From the NCBI GenBank assembly GCA_027490195.1, contig JAIXYN010000014.1, forward strand, positions 62,001 to 126,000: a stretch of 64,000 nucleotides of DNA. Direction: 5' to 3'. Every line of letters begins with the position of its first letter. Within the stretch, counting starts at the first letter, position 1. Below the pieces are notes generated by a model that was given only the letters and a program-made list of their open reading frames with translations, was not told the origin of the DNA and did not search any database. The stretch is from Verrucomicrobiaceae bacterium. GTDB taxonomy: Bacteria > Verrucomicrobiota > Verrucomicrobiia > Verrucomicrobiales > Verrucomicrobiaceae. This document shows positions 25,868 through 35,151 of the stretch, in pieces. A program made the translations under genes and the position numbers.

Positions 25868-26823
25868 AGCAGAGCCTTCGTCAGGATCTCCATGCTCGCA
25901 TTCCCGCCCGTGAGCACGCAGGCCACGCGCTTGCCCTGCCATGCTTCACGCTGCTTCTTCAGCGCCGCATAGGCCAGCGCACCCGCGCCTTCGGCGATGT
26001 TATGAGTAGCCTGAATGATCTCGCGCATCGCAGCCACGGTCTCTTCATCATTTACTGTGACAATTTCATGCGCGTGCCGCATCACATGCTCCAGCGCATT
26101 ACGGTTCGGCGTTTTGCAGGCTACCCCTTCCGCGACACGCGTCATGCTCGTTTGTTCGACAAATTGCCGCTGTTGAAATGACAGCGCATAGGCAGGCGCA
26201 AGCTCGGACACGACACCGATGATCTTGGTCTTCAATCCTAGCGCTTCACGCGCTGCGGCCACACCGCAGAATCCGGAACCCAGGCCGATGGGCACAAACA
26301 CCACATCCAGATCTTTCACCGCGCGAAACAGCTCCAGGCCATACGTTGCGACACCCCGCACGAGCCAGGGGTGAAATGAAGGCACGGCATGCAGTCCTTC
26401 TTGGGCTGCCAGTTCACGCGAGTATTCGAGAGCTTCCTGAAACTCACGGCCATGCTCGACCAGTTCCGCCCCCAGCGAGCGCATGGCGGCATTTTTCTCC
26501 GGGTTATTGCCATGCGGCACGACGATCACGGCGCGCAGACCATTCAGCTTTGCGGCAAAGGCGATGGACTGCCCGTGATTGCCCGTCGTGGCGGCGATCA
26601 CACCGCGCACCTCCGGCTGCTGACGTTTCAGCTCGTCCATATAGACCAGCCCGCCGCGAATTTTAAAAGCCCCGACCGGCGTGTGGTTTTCATGCTTCAA
26701 CCACAAATCGCAGCCCTGGCTCGCTTCGAGCAGAGGCCAGCGGTACGCTGGCGTTTCGTGGATGTAGGGACGAATGAGCGCCTTGGCGGCTTCGATTTCG
26801 CTGAGGGTCGGCAGTGGCTCCAT
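25864..26823 (-). CDS. threonine/serine dehydratase-like PLP enzyme
   Basis: This 319-residue fold-type II PLP enzyme has its PLP lysine at K54 in the motif TPVGAFKIRGG. Other family elements are ATTGNHGQSIAFAA (substrate and cofactor loop), GLGSGFCGVAA (phosphate-binding glycine loop) and a C-terminal VLTGGNASME. The length fits catabolic threonine dehydratase or serine/threo-3-hydroxyaspartate dehydratases without the ACT regulatory domain of IlvA. It deaminates threonine or serine to the oxo-acid and ammonia. It is the only minus-strand gene within the exported-protein cluster, convergent with the CocE gene and divergent from the Gfo/Idh/MocA gene. Confidence 0.9.
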   Translation of the reverse strand: MEPLPTLSEIEAAKALIRPYIHETPAYRWPLLEASQGCDLWLKHENHTPVGAFKIRGGLVYMDELKRQQPEVRGVIAATTGNHGQSIAFAAKLNGLRAVIVVPHGNNPEKNAAMRSLGAELVEHGREFQEALEYSRELAAQEGLHAVPSFHPWLVRGVATYGLELFRAVKDLDVVFVPIGLGSGFCGVAAAREALGLKTKIIGVVSELAPAYALSFQQRQFVEQTSMTRVAEGVACKTPNRNALEHVMRHAHEIVTVNDEETVAAMREIIQATHNIAEGAGALAYAALKKQREAWQGKRVACVLTGGNASMEILTKALL

Positions 26824-26873
26824 CTTTCACCGCTAGGCATGAACTTCGCAAAGGCAAGCCCGCAGCCGACGTT

Positions 26874-28337
26874 ATGAATGGCATCATGAACACGCCCGCC
26901 ACCTCACGTCGTCGTTTCCTTCAGACCTCCCTCGCCGGAGCCATTTCCATGCCCGCCTGGGGCGCACCGCTCGGGGCCAATGGAGATGTGCGCGTTGCGG
27001 TGATCGGTTTTCGCGGTCGTGGCGGTGGTCATATCAAGGAACTGCTCAAAATTCCTGGCGTGCGCTTGGTGGCGCTGTGCGATGTCGATTCCGCTGTCGT
27101 GGACAAAAAGGTGGCCGAACTCGCCAAGCAGAACATCACCGTCAAAACCTACCGCGACTTCCGCGAGTGTTGCGCGGACAAGGACATCGATGCCGTGACA
27201 ATCGCCACACCGAATCACAGCCATGTGCTGATCGCGCTCACGGCCTTGCAGCACGGCAAGCATGTCTATGTGGAGAAGCCCGTCTGTCACAATCTCATTG
27301 AGGGCCGCAAGCTTATGGCCGCTGCCACTAAAGCAGCAGCAAAAGGCATCATCGTGCAGCATGGCATGCAACGCCGCTCCGACCTCGGCTGGGCTGCGGC
27401 GATGGCGTGGGTGAACGAAGGCCACATTGGCAAAAAGAAGCTCTCCCATGCGCTCGTCCACGGCCTGCGCTTGAGCATTAACAAGGTGGATGCCGCACAG
27501 CCGCCGCCCGCCACAGTGGATTACAAGTTGTGGTCTTCACCGCGTCCTGAGATGCCCATCATGCGCAAGCAGTTCCACTATGACTGGCACTGGCAGTGGG
27601 CCTATGGCAATGGCGACATCGGCAACCAGGGGCCGCATCAGTATGACGTGGCGCGCTGGGCTCTCAACGACCCGGCCACGCTGCCGCAGCGCGTGATGAG
27701 CCTCGGCCATCGCTGGGGCTATGTGGATGACGGCCAGACGGCGAACTGCCAGCTCGCTTTCCATCCTTATGAGCCCGTGCCGCTGCTCATGGACATGTTC
27801 GGCCTGCCGACGAAGAACATGGACCAGAAAACTGGCGAACCGCCCTACAAGGGCATTCGCACCGGGAATATCATCCATTGCGAAGGCGGTTACGTGGCCG
27901 AGTCCAAGGCCTACGACAACGAGGGCAAGACCATCACGAAGTTTGAGAATTTCCTCACCGGCCCGGATCACATGAAGAATTTCATCGACTCCGTGCGTGC
28001 CGGAAAATACACCAAAGACGTGCTGCACATCCGCCACGGTCAGCAAGCCGCCGCGCTTTCGCATCTGGCGAACACTTCCTACCGCCTCGGCAAGGCGATG
28101 AAGAACGAAGAGATCAAAGAGCGTCTGCAGGGTGACAAGTTCGGCCAGGAAATGTTTGAGGGCATGCTTGCCACGCTTGCCTCGAATCAAATCAACACGG
28201 AGGTCGAGCAGGTCGTCGTGGGGCCATGGCTGGACTTCGATCCAGTGAACGAAGTCTTCACCGGCGAATTCGCCGCCGAGGCCAACAAGCTGGCGCAGGA
28301 GGAATACGCCGCCGGATTTGAACTGCCGGAGGTGTGA
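26874..28337 (+). CDS. Tat-exported Gfo/Idh/MocA family oxidoreductase
   Basis: This 487-residue protein has a Tat signal (SRRRFLQTSLAGAISMPAW) followed by an N-terminal Rossmann domain with VAVIGFRGRGGGHIKEL. It carries the family EKPVCHN motif and a long C-terminal Gfo/Idh/MocA domain ending in a WLDFDPVNEVFTGEFAAEAN-type segment. These enzymes oxidise or reduce sugars and related compounds with NAD(P); the Tat signal suggests export with cofactor bound. Such exported paralogues are common in Planctomycetes and Verrucomicrobiota. A start at ATG 26886 is equally possible; a longer frame from 26814 is unlikely. It precedes the cytochrome/DUF1549 gene by 14 bp. Confidence 0.9.
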   Translation: MNGIMNTPATSRRRFLQTSLAGAISMPAWGAPLGANGDVRVAVIGFRGRGGGHIKELLKIPGVRLVALCDVDSAVVDKKVAELAKQNITVKTYRDFRECCADKDIDAVTIATPNHSHVLIALTALQHGKHVYVEKPVCHNLIEGRKLMAAATKAAAKGIIVQHGMQRRSDLGWAAAMAWVNEGHIGKKKLSHALVHGLRLSINKVDAAQPPPATVDYKLWSSPRPEMPIMRKQFHYDWHWQWAYGNGDIGNQGPHQYDVARWALNDPATLPQRVMSLGHRWGYVDDGQTANCQLAFHPYEPVPLLMDMFGLPTKNMDQKTGEPPYKGIRTGNIIHCEGGYVAESKAYDNEGKTITKFENFLTGPDHMKNFIDSVRAGKYTKDVLHIRHGQQAAALSHLANTSYRLGKAMKNEEIKERLQGDKFGQEMFEGMLATLASNQINTEVEQVVVGPWLDFDPVNEVFTGEFAAEANKLAQEEYAAGFELPEV

Positions 28338-28351
28338 GTTTGCATGGCCTC

Positions 28352-30361
28352 ATGAAATGTTTTTTCACCAGCCTGTTGCTTGCGTTCATTGCACCAGCAA
28401 TGGCAGCACCAGATTACATGAAGGACATCAAGCCTTTGCTCAAGGAGCGCTGCATTTCCTGCCATGGCACGGTGAAGCAAAAAGGTGACCTGCGGCTCGA
28501 TGCAGGGGCTTTGATCCGTCCGGACGTGCATCAAGACTTGCTCGAACGTGTGGCTTCCAGCGAGGAAGACGAACGCATGCCGCCGGAAGGCAAGCGTCTG
28601 AGCGCAGAGCAGATCGAAATGCTGAGACAGTGGATCGCGGCCGGTGCGCTCTTTCCAAGGGATGAAGTGATTCCGAAGAAGCCTTCTGAGCACTGGTCAT
28701 TCCAACCAGTGCAGAGCCCACCGCTGGCTGCGTCTGCCTTTACTCATCCGATTGACGCCTTCGTGTTCGGTAAACGCGAGGCTGCGCCAAAGGCGAATCC
28801 GCTGGCGCTGCTGCGTCGCATTCATCTTGACCTCACCGGTCTTCCTCCGACGATTCAAGAGCAGGAGCGTTTCGCAAAATCCGGTGATATGAATGCCGTG
28901 ATCAATGACCTGCTCACACGCCCTGAATATGGTGAGCGCTGGGCGCGGCACTGGCTGGATGTGGTGCGTTATGCCGACAGCAACGGTTACGAGCGCGATG
29001 CGGAGAAGCCCTTTGTCTGGCGCTATCGCGACTACGTCATTGAATCACTCAATCAGGACAAGCCTTTTGACCGTTTTGTTTTGGAGCAACTCGCAGGTGA
29101 TGAGTTGCCGGACCGCTCCGTTTCATCCGTCATCGCCACCGGCTTTCTACGGCTCGGTCACTGGGACGACGAGCCTGCAGATCCTGAGACTGACCGTTAC
29201 GATCAGCTCGATGACATCGTCAGCACCACCGGCCAGGCCTTTCTCGGTCTCACTATCGGTTGCGCACGCTGTCACGATCACAAATTCGAACCTCTCGCCA
29301 CGCGCGACTATTACAGTCTAGTAGCAGTCTTTAATCCGCTCGATCGCCCGACCAAAGGCCGCAAAGAGTTGACCATCCCCGTCGATGGTGCGGAGGTTTA
29401 CGCCTGGAGTGAGCCATCTGCCAAAGCGCCGGAGACGCATGTGCTCGTGCGTGGTTCGCCCACACGATTTGGCGATCTCGTTGAGCCTGCGGTGCCTGCC
29501 ATTCTCGTCAAACAGCAGCCGCAGTTTCCATCGGGTGAAAAGACCACTCAGCGCCGCCTCGGCCTCGCGCAATGGATCGCCAGTGAGCAAAATCCCCTCA
29601 CCGCCCGCGTCATCGTGAACCGCGTCTGGCAGCAGCACTTTGGACAGGGACTGGTGACCACTGCGAACGACTTCGGCCTTATGGGGGCCACTCCCGCGCA
29701 GCCCGAACTCCTCGACTGGCTCGCGCACTGGTTCATGCACGATGCGCGCTGGTCGTTGAAAAGGCTGCATCACCTCATCCTCACCAGCCGTGCCTGGCAG
29801 ATGAGCAAATCGTCGGACTCGCTCATGCGCTACCGCCGCCTTGAAGTCGAAGCCATTCGCGACTCCATGCTTGCCGTGAGCGGCCAGCTCAACCCGAAGC
29901 GCTTCGGCCCTGCGATGAAGCCCGGCATTCCCAAGGCCGCGCTCGAAGCCAACACCGACAAGGAAAAAGTCTGGCAGCCCTCGGACGAACGCGAAGCCTC
30001 GCGCCGCAGCATCTACGCCTTCATCAAGCGCGGCCTCGTTATCCCCATGCTTGAAACCCTCGACCTCGCCGACACTGTCAGCAGTTGTCCACAACGCCAG
30101 GTCACCACCGTTGCGCCGCAAGCACTCAGCCTCTTCAACGGGGAATTCGTCAACCAACAGGCACAGCACTTCGCTGCACGATTGAAGCGTGAGGCGGGGG
30201 ATGATCCTGAAAAGCAGATCACGCTCGCCTGGAAGCTCGCCCTCAGTCGCGAACCCTCACACGATGAACTGACGAAGATGCGTGCGTTTCTCCAAGAGCA
30301 GCCACTGGAGCAGGCCTGCCGGGTGATTCTGAATCTGAACGAGTTTGTCTATCCTGAGTAA
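28352..30361 (+). CDS. planctomycete-type cytochrome C / DUF1549 / DUF1553 protein
   Basis: This 669-residue protein has a signal peptide (residues 1-18), a PSCyt1 domain with haem motif CISCH (34-38) and a DUF1549 domain (PSCyt2, about 135-330). The DUF1549 part includes LLRRIHLDLTGLPPT and a second CARCH motif at residues 304-308. A C-terminal DUF1553 domain (PSD1, about 395-640) follows. It is compact compared with relatives of about 750-1100 residues. The function of these proteins is unknown, but they are almost always paired with DUF1501 genes, as here (30366). The ATG at 28352 is preferred over a GTG at 28334 that overlaps the previous stop, because it begins the signal peptide. Confidence 0.9.
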   Translation: MKCFFTSLLLAFIAPAMAAPDYMKDIKPLLKERCISCHGTVKQKGDLRLDAGALIRPDVHQDLLERVASSEEDERMPPEGKRLSAEQIEMLRQWIAAGALFPRDEVIPKKPSEHWSFQPVQSPPLAASAFTHPIDAFVFGKREAAPKANPLALLRRIHLDLTGLPPTIQEQERFAKSGDMNAVINDLLTRPEYGERWARHWLDVVRYADSNGYERDAEKPFVWRYRDYVIESLNQDKPFDRFVLEQLAGDELPDRSVSSVIATGFLRLGHWDDEPADPETDRYDQLDDIVSTTGQAFLGLTIGCARCHDHKFEPLATRDYYSLVAVFNPLDRPTKGRKELTIPVDGAEVYAWSEPSAKAPETHVLVRGSPTRFGDLVEPAVPAILVKQQPQFPSGEKTTQRRLGLAQWIASEQNPLTARVIVNRVWQQHFGQGLVTTANDFGLMGATPAQPELLDWLAHWFMHDARWSLKRLHHLILTSRAWQMSKSSDSLMRYRRLEVEAIRDSMLAVSGQLNPKRFGPAMKPGIPKAALEANTDKEKVWQPSDEREASRRSIYAFIKRGLVIPMLETLDLADTVSSCPQRQVTTVAPQALSLFNGEFVNQQAQHFAARLKREAGDDPEKQITLAWKLALSREPSHDELTKMRAFLQEQPLEQACRVILNLNEFVYPE

Positions 30362-30365
30362 AACG

Positions 30366-31748
30366 ATGAACCGACGCGAATACCTCATGCGTGCCACTGG
30401 CGGCTTTGCCGGGCTGGCACTTGCCGATTTGATGGCGGAATCACCACTCTCAGAAAAACGCCCGCATTTCCCAGTGAAGGCGAAGCACTGTGTGTTCCTC
30501 TTTATGAATGGCGGACCGAGCCAGGTGGATACCTTTGATCCGAAACCGGCGCTCAAAAAGTATCATGGCATGCCTTACCATGGCGATGCCAAGGTTGGCT
30601 CCAACGGCCGCGCCGTGGGGCATCTGATGCAGTCGCCGTTTGAGTTTAAGAAGCACGGTCAGAGCGGCCTTGAGATCAGCAGCCTCTTTCCACACACCGC
30701 CATGCACGCGGATGACCTCTGCGTGATTCGCTCCATGCATGCGGACACAGCAGCGCATGCCTCCGGCTGCTTGCAGATGAACACGGGCAGCATCTTCATC
30801 GGCAAGCCCTGTCTCGGCTCCTGGCTCAATTACGGCCTCGGCACCGCCAATCAAAACCTGCCGGGCTTTGTGGTGATGACTGACCCACGTGGTGGGCCCA
30901 TCGGCAGCGCATCGAACTGGACTGCGGGTTACATGCCAGCGGCCTATCAAGGCACCTTGTTTCGCAGCGGCGGCTCACCTCTGCTGGATCTCGCGACGCC
31001 AGAAGGTACCAGCGACCGCACCCAGCGCCGCAGTCTCGATCTGCTCAAGTCTTTGAACGAAGAACACCTCAAGCGGCATCCCGAAGAGACCGAACTGATG
31101 GCCCGCATCGAATCCTACGAGCTCGCCTATCGCATGCAGACAGAAGCGATGAGCGTGGTCGATCTCGACAGCGAAGACGCCGCCACGCGTGAGATGTACG
31201 GCCTCAATGACAAGCGCACCGCAGACTTTGGCCGCAAGTGCCTCATCACGCGCAAGCTCATCGAAAAAGGCGTGCGCTTCATCCAGCTCTACTCCGGGGG
31301 CGGCCACATCGAGGACACCTGGGACGGCCACAACGACTGCATCACCAATCATACTTTGCACGCCGGTGAAACCGACCAGCCCATCGCCGCGCTGATCGCC
31401 GATCTCAAACGTACCGGCCTATGGGAAGAAACACTTCTCGTCTGGGGCGGTGAGTTTGGACGAACGCCAACAAGTGAAGGCGTGGGCAAACCCGGCCGAG
31501 ACCACGACTGGCATGGCTTCTCCATGTGGATGGCTGGAGCCGGCGTCAAAGGTGGGCAGGCCATCGGGGCGACAGATGAACTTGGCTTCAAAGCCATAGA
31601 GGACCGTTGCCACGTCAGCGATCTGCACGCAACAATCCTGCATTTGATGGGTGTCGACCACTCACGCCTCAGTTATTTACACCAAGGATTGAACCAGCGC
31701 CTCACGGGCGTGGAGGATCGTCGGGTGATCACAAAGGTGCTGGCCTGA
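30366..31748 (+). CDS. Tat-exported DUF1501 protein, partner of the DUF1549/DUF1553 gene
   Basis: This 460-residue protein begins MNRREYLMRATGGFAGLALA, a twin-arginine-like signal, and contains a full DUF1501 domain with HCVFLFMNGGPSQVDTFDPK, GRKCLITRKLIEKGVRFIQLY and WGGEFGRTPTSEG. It starts 5 bp after the cytochrome gene stop, which is the standard pairing in PVC genomes. It is clearly divergent in sequence from the DUF1501 protein at 21562. The ATG at 30366 is chosen over one at 30345 because it places the signal at the N-terminus and avoids overlap. The substrate is unknown. Confidence 0.92.
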   Translation: MNRREYLMRATGGFAGLALADLMAESPLSEKRPHFPVKAKHCVFLFMNGGPSQVDTFDPKPALKKYHGMPYHGDAKVGSNGRAVGHLMQSPFEFKKHGQSGLEISSLFPHTAMHADDLCVIRSMHADTAAHASGCLQMNTGSIFIGKPCLGSWLNYGLGTANQNLPGFVVMTDPRGGPIGSASNWTAGYMPAAYQGTLFRSGGSPLLDLATPEGTSDRTQRRSLDLLKSLNEEHLKRHPEETELMARIESYELAYRMQTEAMSVVDLDSEDAATREMYGLNDKRTADFGRKCLITRKLIEKGVRFIQLYSGGGHIEDTWDGHNDCITNHTLHAGETDQPIAALIADLKRTGLWEETLLVWGGEFGRTPTSEGVGKPGRDHDWHGFSMWMAGAGVKGGQAIGATDELGFKAIEDRCHVSDLHATILHLMGVDHSRLSYLHQGLNQRLTGVEDRRVITKVLA

Positions 31749-31881
31749 TCTGCCAATTGCATCCTGGTTTTTTGTTTGATGAAATGGCCTGTGTGACACG
31801 TTTGGTTTGCCAACGATCCACCTTTTAACAAGCCGCCGCTGGGCGCTTGGCAAAACCTTGATCCTTTTAATATCACCAAAT

Positions 31882-32832
31882 ATGAAATCACCAGCCATCC
31901 TCATCCTCTTGCTTGCAGCCTCTCTGCAGGCGCAGACGCCTGCTCCCGTCGTCAAACCTACCCCTGCACCGAAACGTGCCCCCACCGTTGCCAATGTGCC
32001 CTATGGCACTCATGAGCGGCAGGTGCTTGATTTCTACAAAGCCGATTCCGCCAAGCCAACACCGCTGCTGTTTTTCATCCATGGAGGTGGCTGGGTTGCA
32101 GGTGACAAGTCCGGTGTCGGTGAACTCGAAGCCTGTCTCAAGGCCGGCATCTCTGTTGTTTCCATCAACTACCGCTACTCCTGGCAGGCGCAGCTTGCGG
32201 GCGTGATGCCGCCTGTGCAGTGGCCGCTGGAGGACGCCGCTCGCGCCTTGCAGTTCGTGCGCAGCCGCGCGGTGGAATGGAACATCGACAAGCAGCGCAT
32301 CGGTGCCAGTGGTGGCTCGGCCGGAGCCTGTTCCAGCCTTTACCTCGCCTTCCACGACGACATGGCTGATCCCAAAAGCAGTGATCCCATTGCCCGTGAA
32401 TCCACGCGTCTCTGGTGCGCGGCGGTCAGTGGTGCGCAGACCTCGCTCGACCCCAAACAACTCAAGGAATGGACCCCGAACAGCCGCTACGGTGGTCATG
32501 CTTTTGGCTTCATGGACCCGAACGAGCGCAAGACCCGCGACACCCGATTTGCCGAGTTTTTGGAAAAGCGCGAGTCTCTGCTGAAGTGGATCAAGATGTA
32601 CTCGCCGTATGAGCTTGTCTCCAAAGATGATCCGCCGGTCTATCTTTACTACAGCACGGCTCCCGCCATCGGTAAGGAGCAGAAAGACCCCACGCATACC
32701 TCAAACTACGGCGTGAAGCTGCAGGAGCACTGCCGTGAGATCGGTGACGAGTGTGAGCTGGTTTATCCGGGGGCGCCGGAGGTGAAGCACAAGAGCATTT
32801 CGGAGTTTTTGATTGAGACGCTGAAGAAATAA
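31882..32832 (+). CDS. secreted alpha/beta hydrolase (esterase/lipase-like), first of two tandem paralogues
   Basis: This 316-residue protein has a signal peptide (about residues 1-18), a short Pro-rich linker and an alpha/beta-hydrolase domain. The oxyanion motif is HGGGW (67-71) and the nucleophile is S146 in GASGGSAGACSS. Relatives are carboxylesterases such as the BD-FAE feruloyl-esterase type. The gene at 33368 encodes a clear paralogue sharing long identical stretches such as LAFHDDMADPKSSDPIAREST. The ATG at 31882 is chosen because it starts the signal peptide; a longer frame from 31807 is unlikely. Confidence 0.88.
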   Translation: MKSPAILILLLAASLQAQTPAPVVKPTPAPKRAPTVANVPYGTHERQVLDFYKADSAKPTPLLFFIHGGGWVAGDKSGVGELEACLKAGISVVSINYRYSWQAQLAGVMPPVQWPLEDAARALQFVRSRAVEWNIDKQRIGASGGSAGACSSLYLAFHDDMADPKSSDPIARESTRLWCAAVSGAQTSLDPKQLKEWTPNSRYGGHAFGFMDPNERKTRDTRFAEFLEKRESLLKWIKMYSPYELVSKDDPPVYLYYSTAPAIGKEQKDPTHTSNYGVKLQEHCREIGDECELVYPGAPEVKHKSISEFLIETLKK

Positions 32833-32848
32833 CATACTTCAACGGGAG

Positions 32849-33304
32849 ATGAAGCGGCAGGTCAAAAGAGCCCTGATGGCCGTCACCATGGTGGTGTTGG
32901 GGCTTTTGTTATTCGCCCGGTTTGTCGTGCTCCCATCTGAAGGTTTTCCGACATGGGAGGCTGTATGGAACATTTTGATTCGTGATGGCCAAATTCAAAT
33001 CTATTTTCCAGATGGCGTTCAACCCATGAAAGCTCAATGTGATGAAAGTGATTCGATCGTGTCGATCGAAGAAAATCTGGTGACCACCAAGATTGGTTAT
33101 TCGTGGTGTATGATTACGGTTGAAGCTGAAACTGTGTCAGGTACTCAAAGGCGCTACTTTTTCAATCCACAAAAACTCAATAACTGGAACCGTATTCGCT
33201 TTGTCCCGATAGATTCGAAAAACGTGGACTCTGAATTTCGAATGATTGAGAACGGTTTGGAACAGAAGCAGGCAAGCCGCTGCGTCTGGTGGGAGCCCAA
33301 GTAA
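32849..33304 (+). CDS. hypothetical membrane-anchored protein, lower GC
   Basis: This 151-residue protein has one N-terminal hydrophobic segment (about residues 8-28) preceded by basic residues, so it is probably anchored with the rest outside the cytoplasm. Three cysteines are present (in QCDES, WCMIT and RCVWW). No family was recognised. The gene is visibly more A/T-rich than its neighbours and sits exactly between the two hydrolase paralogues, 16 bp after the first and 63 bp before the second. This suggests separate acquisition or a fast-evolving gene. Confidence 0.65.
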   Translation: MKRQVKRALMAVTMVVLGLLLFARFVVLPSEGFPTWEAVWNILIRDGQIQIYFPDGVQPMKAQCDESDSIVSIEENLVTTKIGYSWCMITVEAETVSGTQRRYFFNPQKLNNWNRIRFVPIDSKNVDSEFRMIENGLEQKQASRCVWWEPK

Positions 33305-33367
33305 GTTTGCAGTAGCCCAGAGAAACTGGCCAGATTCAATGGGTTTCAAACGTTTCTAATAATCTGC

Positions 33368-34324
33368 ATGAAACTCGCTCTCTCCCTCCTCCTGCTCGTT
33401 TCCATTGCCTCTGCCGCCGATGCTCCGGCGAAGAAAGCCGAGGCTCCTGCTAAAAAAGCACCAGCCAAGAAAGTCTATCCGAAGAATCCGCCGCCGACGG
33501 TGGCGAATCTGAAGTATGGGCCGGCTGAGCGAAATGTGCTCGATTTCTGGCAGGCAAAGTCCGACAAGCCGACGCCGCTGCTATTTTTCATCCATGGCGG
33601 CGGCTGGATGGGCGGGGACAAGGCGGGCATCGCCGTGGAGCCGTTCTTGAAGGAGGGCATTTCCGTCGTTTCGATCAACTATCGCTACATCTCGCAGGCG
33701 CAGGATGTCGTGCCGCCGGTGAAGGCGCCGCTGACGGATGCTGCGCTGGCTTTGCAGACTGTGCGCAGCAAGGCAGCGGAGTGGAACATCGACAAGCTGC
33801 GCATTGGCGCCAGCGGTGGCTCGGCAGGGGCGTGCAGCAGCCTGTGGCTGGCTTTCCATGACGACATGGCCGATCCGAAGAGCAGCGATCCCATCGCGCG
33901 TGAATCGACCCGGCTGTACACGGCTGCCGTGAACGGACCGCAGACTACGCTGGACCCCAAGCAGATGCGCGAGTGGACGCCGAACAGCAAGTACGGCGGC
34001 CATGCCTTCAGCAAGAACGGTGAATTCAAAAACTTTGATGACTTCGTGGCGGCACGTGAGCGCATCCTGCCTTGGATCAACGAGTACTCGCCCTACGCGC
34101 TCGTATCCTCCGATGATCCGCCGGTGTACTGCTACTTTGGTTCAGCTCCAGCCATCGGCCAGGAGCAGAAGGACCCGACCCATACTGCGAACTTTGGCGT
34201 GAAGCTGCAGGAGCATTGCAAAGAAAAAGGCGTTTCCTGCGAGGTCGTTTATCCGGGCGCGACGGATGTGAAGAATAAGACGATCAACGAATACCTGATC
34301 GCCAAGCTCAAAGAGGCGAAGTGA
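33368..34324 (+). CDS. secreted alpha/beta hydrolase (esterase/lipase-like), second of two tandem paralogues
   Basis: This 318-residue protein has a signal peptide (about residues 1-17), then a low-complexity Lys/Ala/Pro linker (repeats of PAKKA) to about residue 36, and an alpha/beta-hydrolase domain. It has the same HGGGW and GASGGSAGACSS motifs as the first paralogue. Sequence identity to it is high through the whole domain, indicating tandem duplication. The repetitive linker is the main difference and may space the enzyme from the membrane or wall. It lies 26 bp before the DUF1080 gene. Confidence 0.88.
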   Translation: MKLALSLLLLVSIASAADAPAKKAEAPAKKAPAKKVYPKNPPPTVANLKYGPAERNVLDFWQAKSDKPTPLLFFIHGGGWMGGDKAGIAVEPFLKEGISVVSINYRYISQAQDVVPPVKAPLTDAALALQTVRSKAAEWNIDKLRIGASGGSAGACSSLWLAFHDDMADPKSSDPIARESTRLYTAAVNGPQTTLDPKQMREWTPNSKYGGHAFSKNGEFKNFDDFVAARERILPWINEYSPYALVSSDDPPVYCYFGSAPAIGQEQKDPTHTANFGVKLQEHCKEKGVSCEVVYPGATDVKNKTINEYLIAKLKEAK

Positions 34325-34350
34325 GAGCACCTGACATTCACCACATCATT

Positions 34351-35085
34351 ATGAAACTCAATTCACTCACTCTTGGCGGCCTCTTTCTGGCTGTTTGTCT
34401 TGTCTGCCGTGCTGAAGACTCTGCTTTTCGGCCGATCTTCAACGGCAAGGATCTGACCGGTTGGTATGGCCTGAATCCGCATTCTGTCGTCAAACTCAAA
34501 GATGAAAAGAAAGCCGAAGCCCTCAAGAAGATGCGCGATGAGTTCGCCGCGAACTGGAAGGTGGAAAACGGCGAACTGGTCAATGATGGCCACGGCCCCT
34601 ATGCGACCACCGAAGAGGAATTCGGCGACATCGAGTTCCTCATCGAATACAAAACCGTGGCGGGTGCTGACAGCGGCATCTACCTGCGTGGCGCACCTCA
34701 GGTGCAGATCTGGGACAAGAGCCAGGTCTTTGACCCTGCCAAACCCACGCGCAGGCCGCACCTCGGCTCTGGTGGCTTATTCAACAACACCCCAGACACA
34801 CCCGGCCGCGATCCGCTGGTGGTGGCGGACAAGCCAATGGGTGAGTGGAACAGCTTTCGCATCCGCCAGATCGGTGCGCGCACCTGGGTGTGGCTGAACG
34901 ATAAACTTGTCGTGGATGGCAACGTGATGGAAAACTACTATGACAAGACCCAGCCGCTGCCCGCCAAAGGTCCGATCATGCTGCAAACTCATGGCGGTGA
35001 GATCCGCTGGAGAAATCTGCAGGTGCGCGAAATCGGCGCAGAGGAGGGAAAGAAGATCCTTGCTGAGGCCGACGCGAAGAAGTGA
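34351..35085 (+). CDS. secreted DUF1080 (3-keto-disaccharide hydrolase-like) protein
   Basis: This 244-residue protein has a signal peptide (about residues 1-19) followed by a DUF1080 beta-sandwich: FRPIFNGKDLTGW, NWKVENGELVNDGHG, DIEFLIEYKT and ADSGIYLRG are classic motifs. DUF1080 proteins are concanavalin-like; a subgroup hydrolyses 3-keto-glycosides, often beside Gfo/Idh/MocA oxidoreductases, one of which lies at 26.9 kb. It is the last gene of the exported-protein cluster and is followed by a strong terminator at 35102. The ATG at 34351 gives the signal peptide directly. Confidence 0.9.
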   Translation: MKLNSLTLGGLFLAVCLVCRAEDSAFRPIFNGKDLTGWYGLNPHSVVKLKDEKKAEALKKMRDEFAANWKVENGELVNDGHGPYATTEEEFGDIEFLIEYKTVAGADSGIYLRGAPQVQIWDKSQVFDPAKPTRRPHLGSGGLFNNTPDTPGRDPLVVADKPMGEWNSFRIRQIGARTWVWLNDKLVVDGNVMENYYDKTQPLPAKGPIMLQTHGGEIRWRNLQVREIGAEEGKKILAEADAKK

Positions 35086-35101
35086 ACTGCTGAATCCAAA
35101 C

Positions 35102-35137
35102 AAAAAAGCCGCAGAGGTGACTCCTCTGCGGCTTTTT
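35102..35137. terminator. bidirectional rho-independent terminator
   Basis: A perfect 10-bp GC-rich stem (35108-35117 with 35123-35132, loop tgact) is flanked by six A residues on the left and five T residues on the right. It can therefore terminate transcripts from both directions. It lies between the DUF1080 gene (ending 35085) and the convergent gene ending at 35152. Confidence 0.93.
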
Positions 35138-35151
35138 ATTTTCAGAATCGG

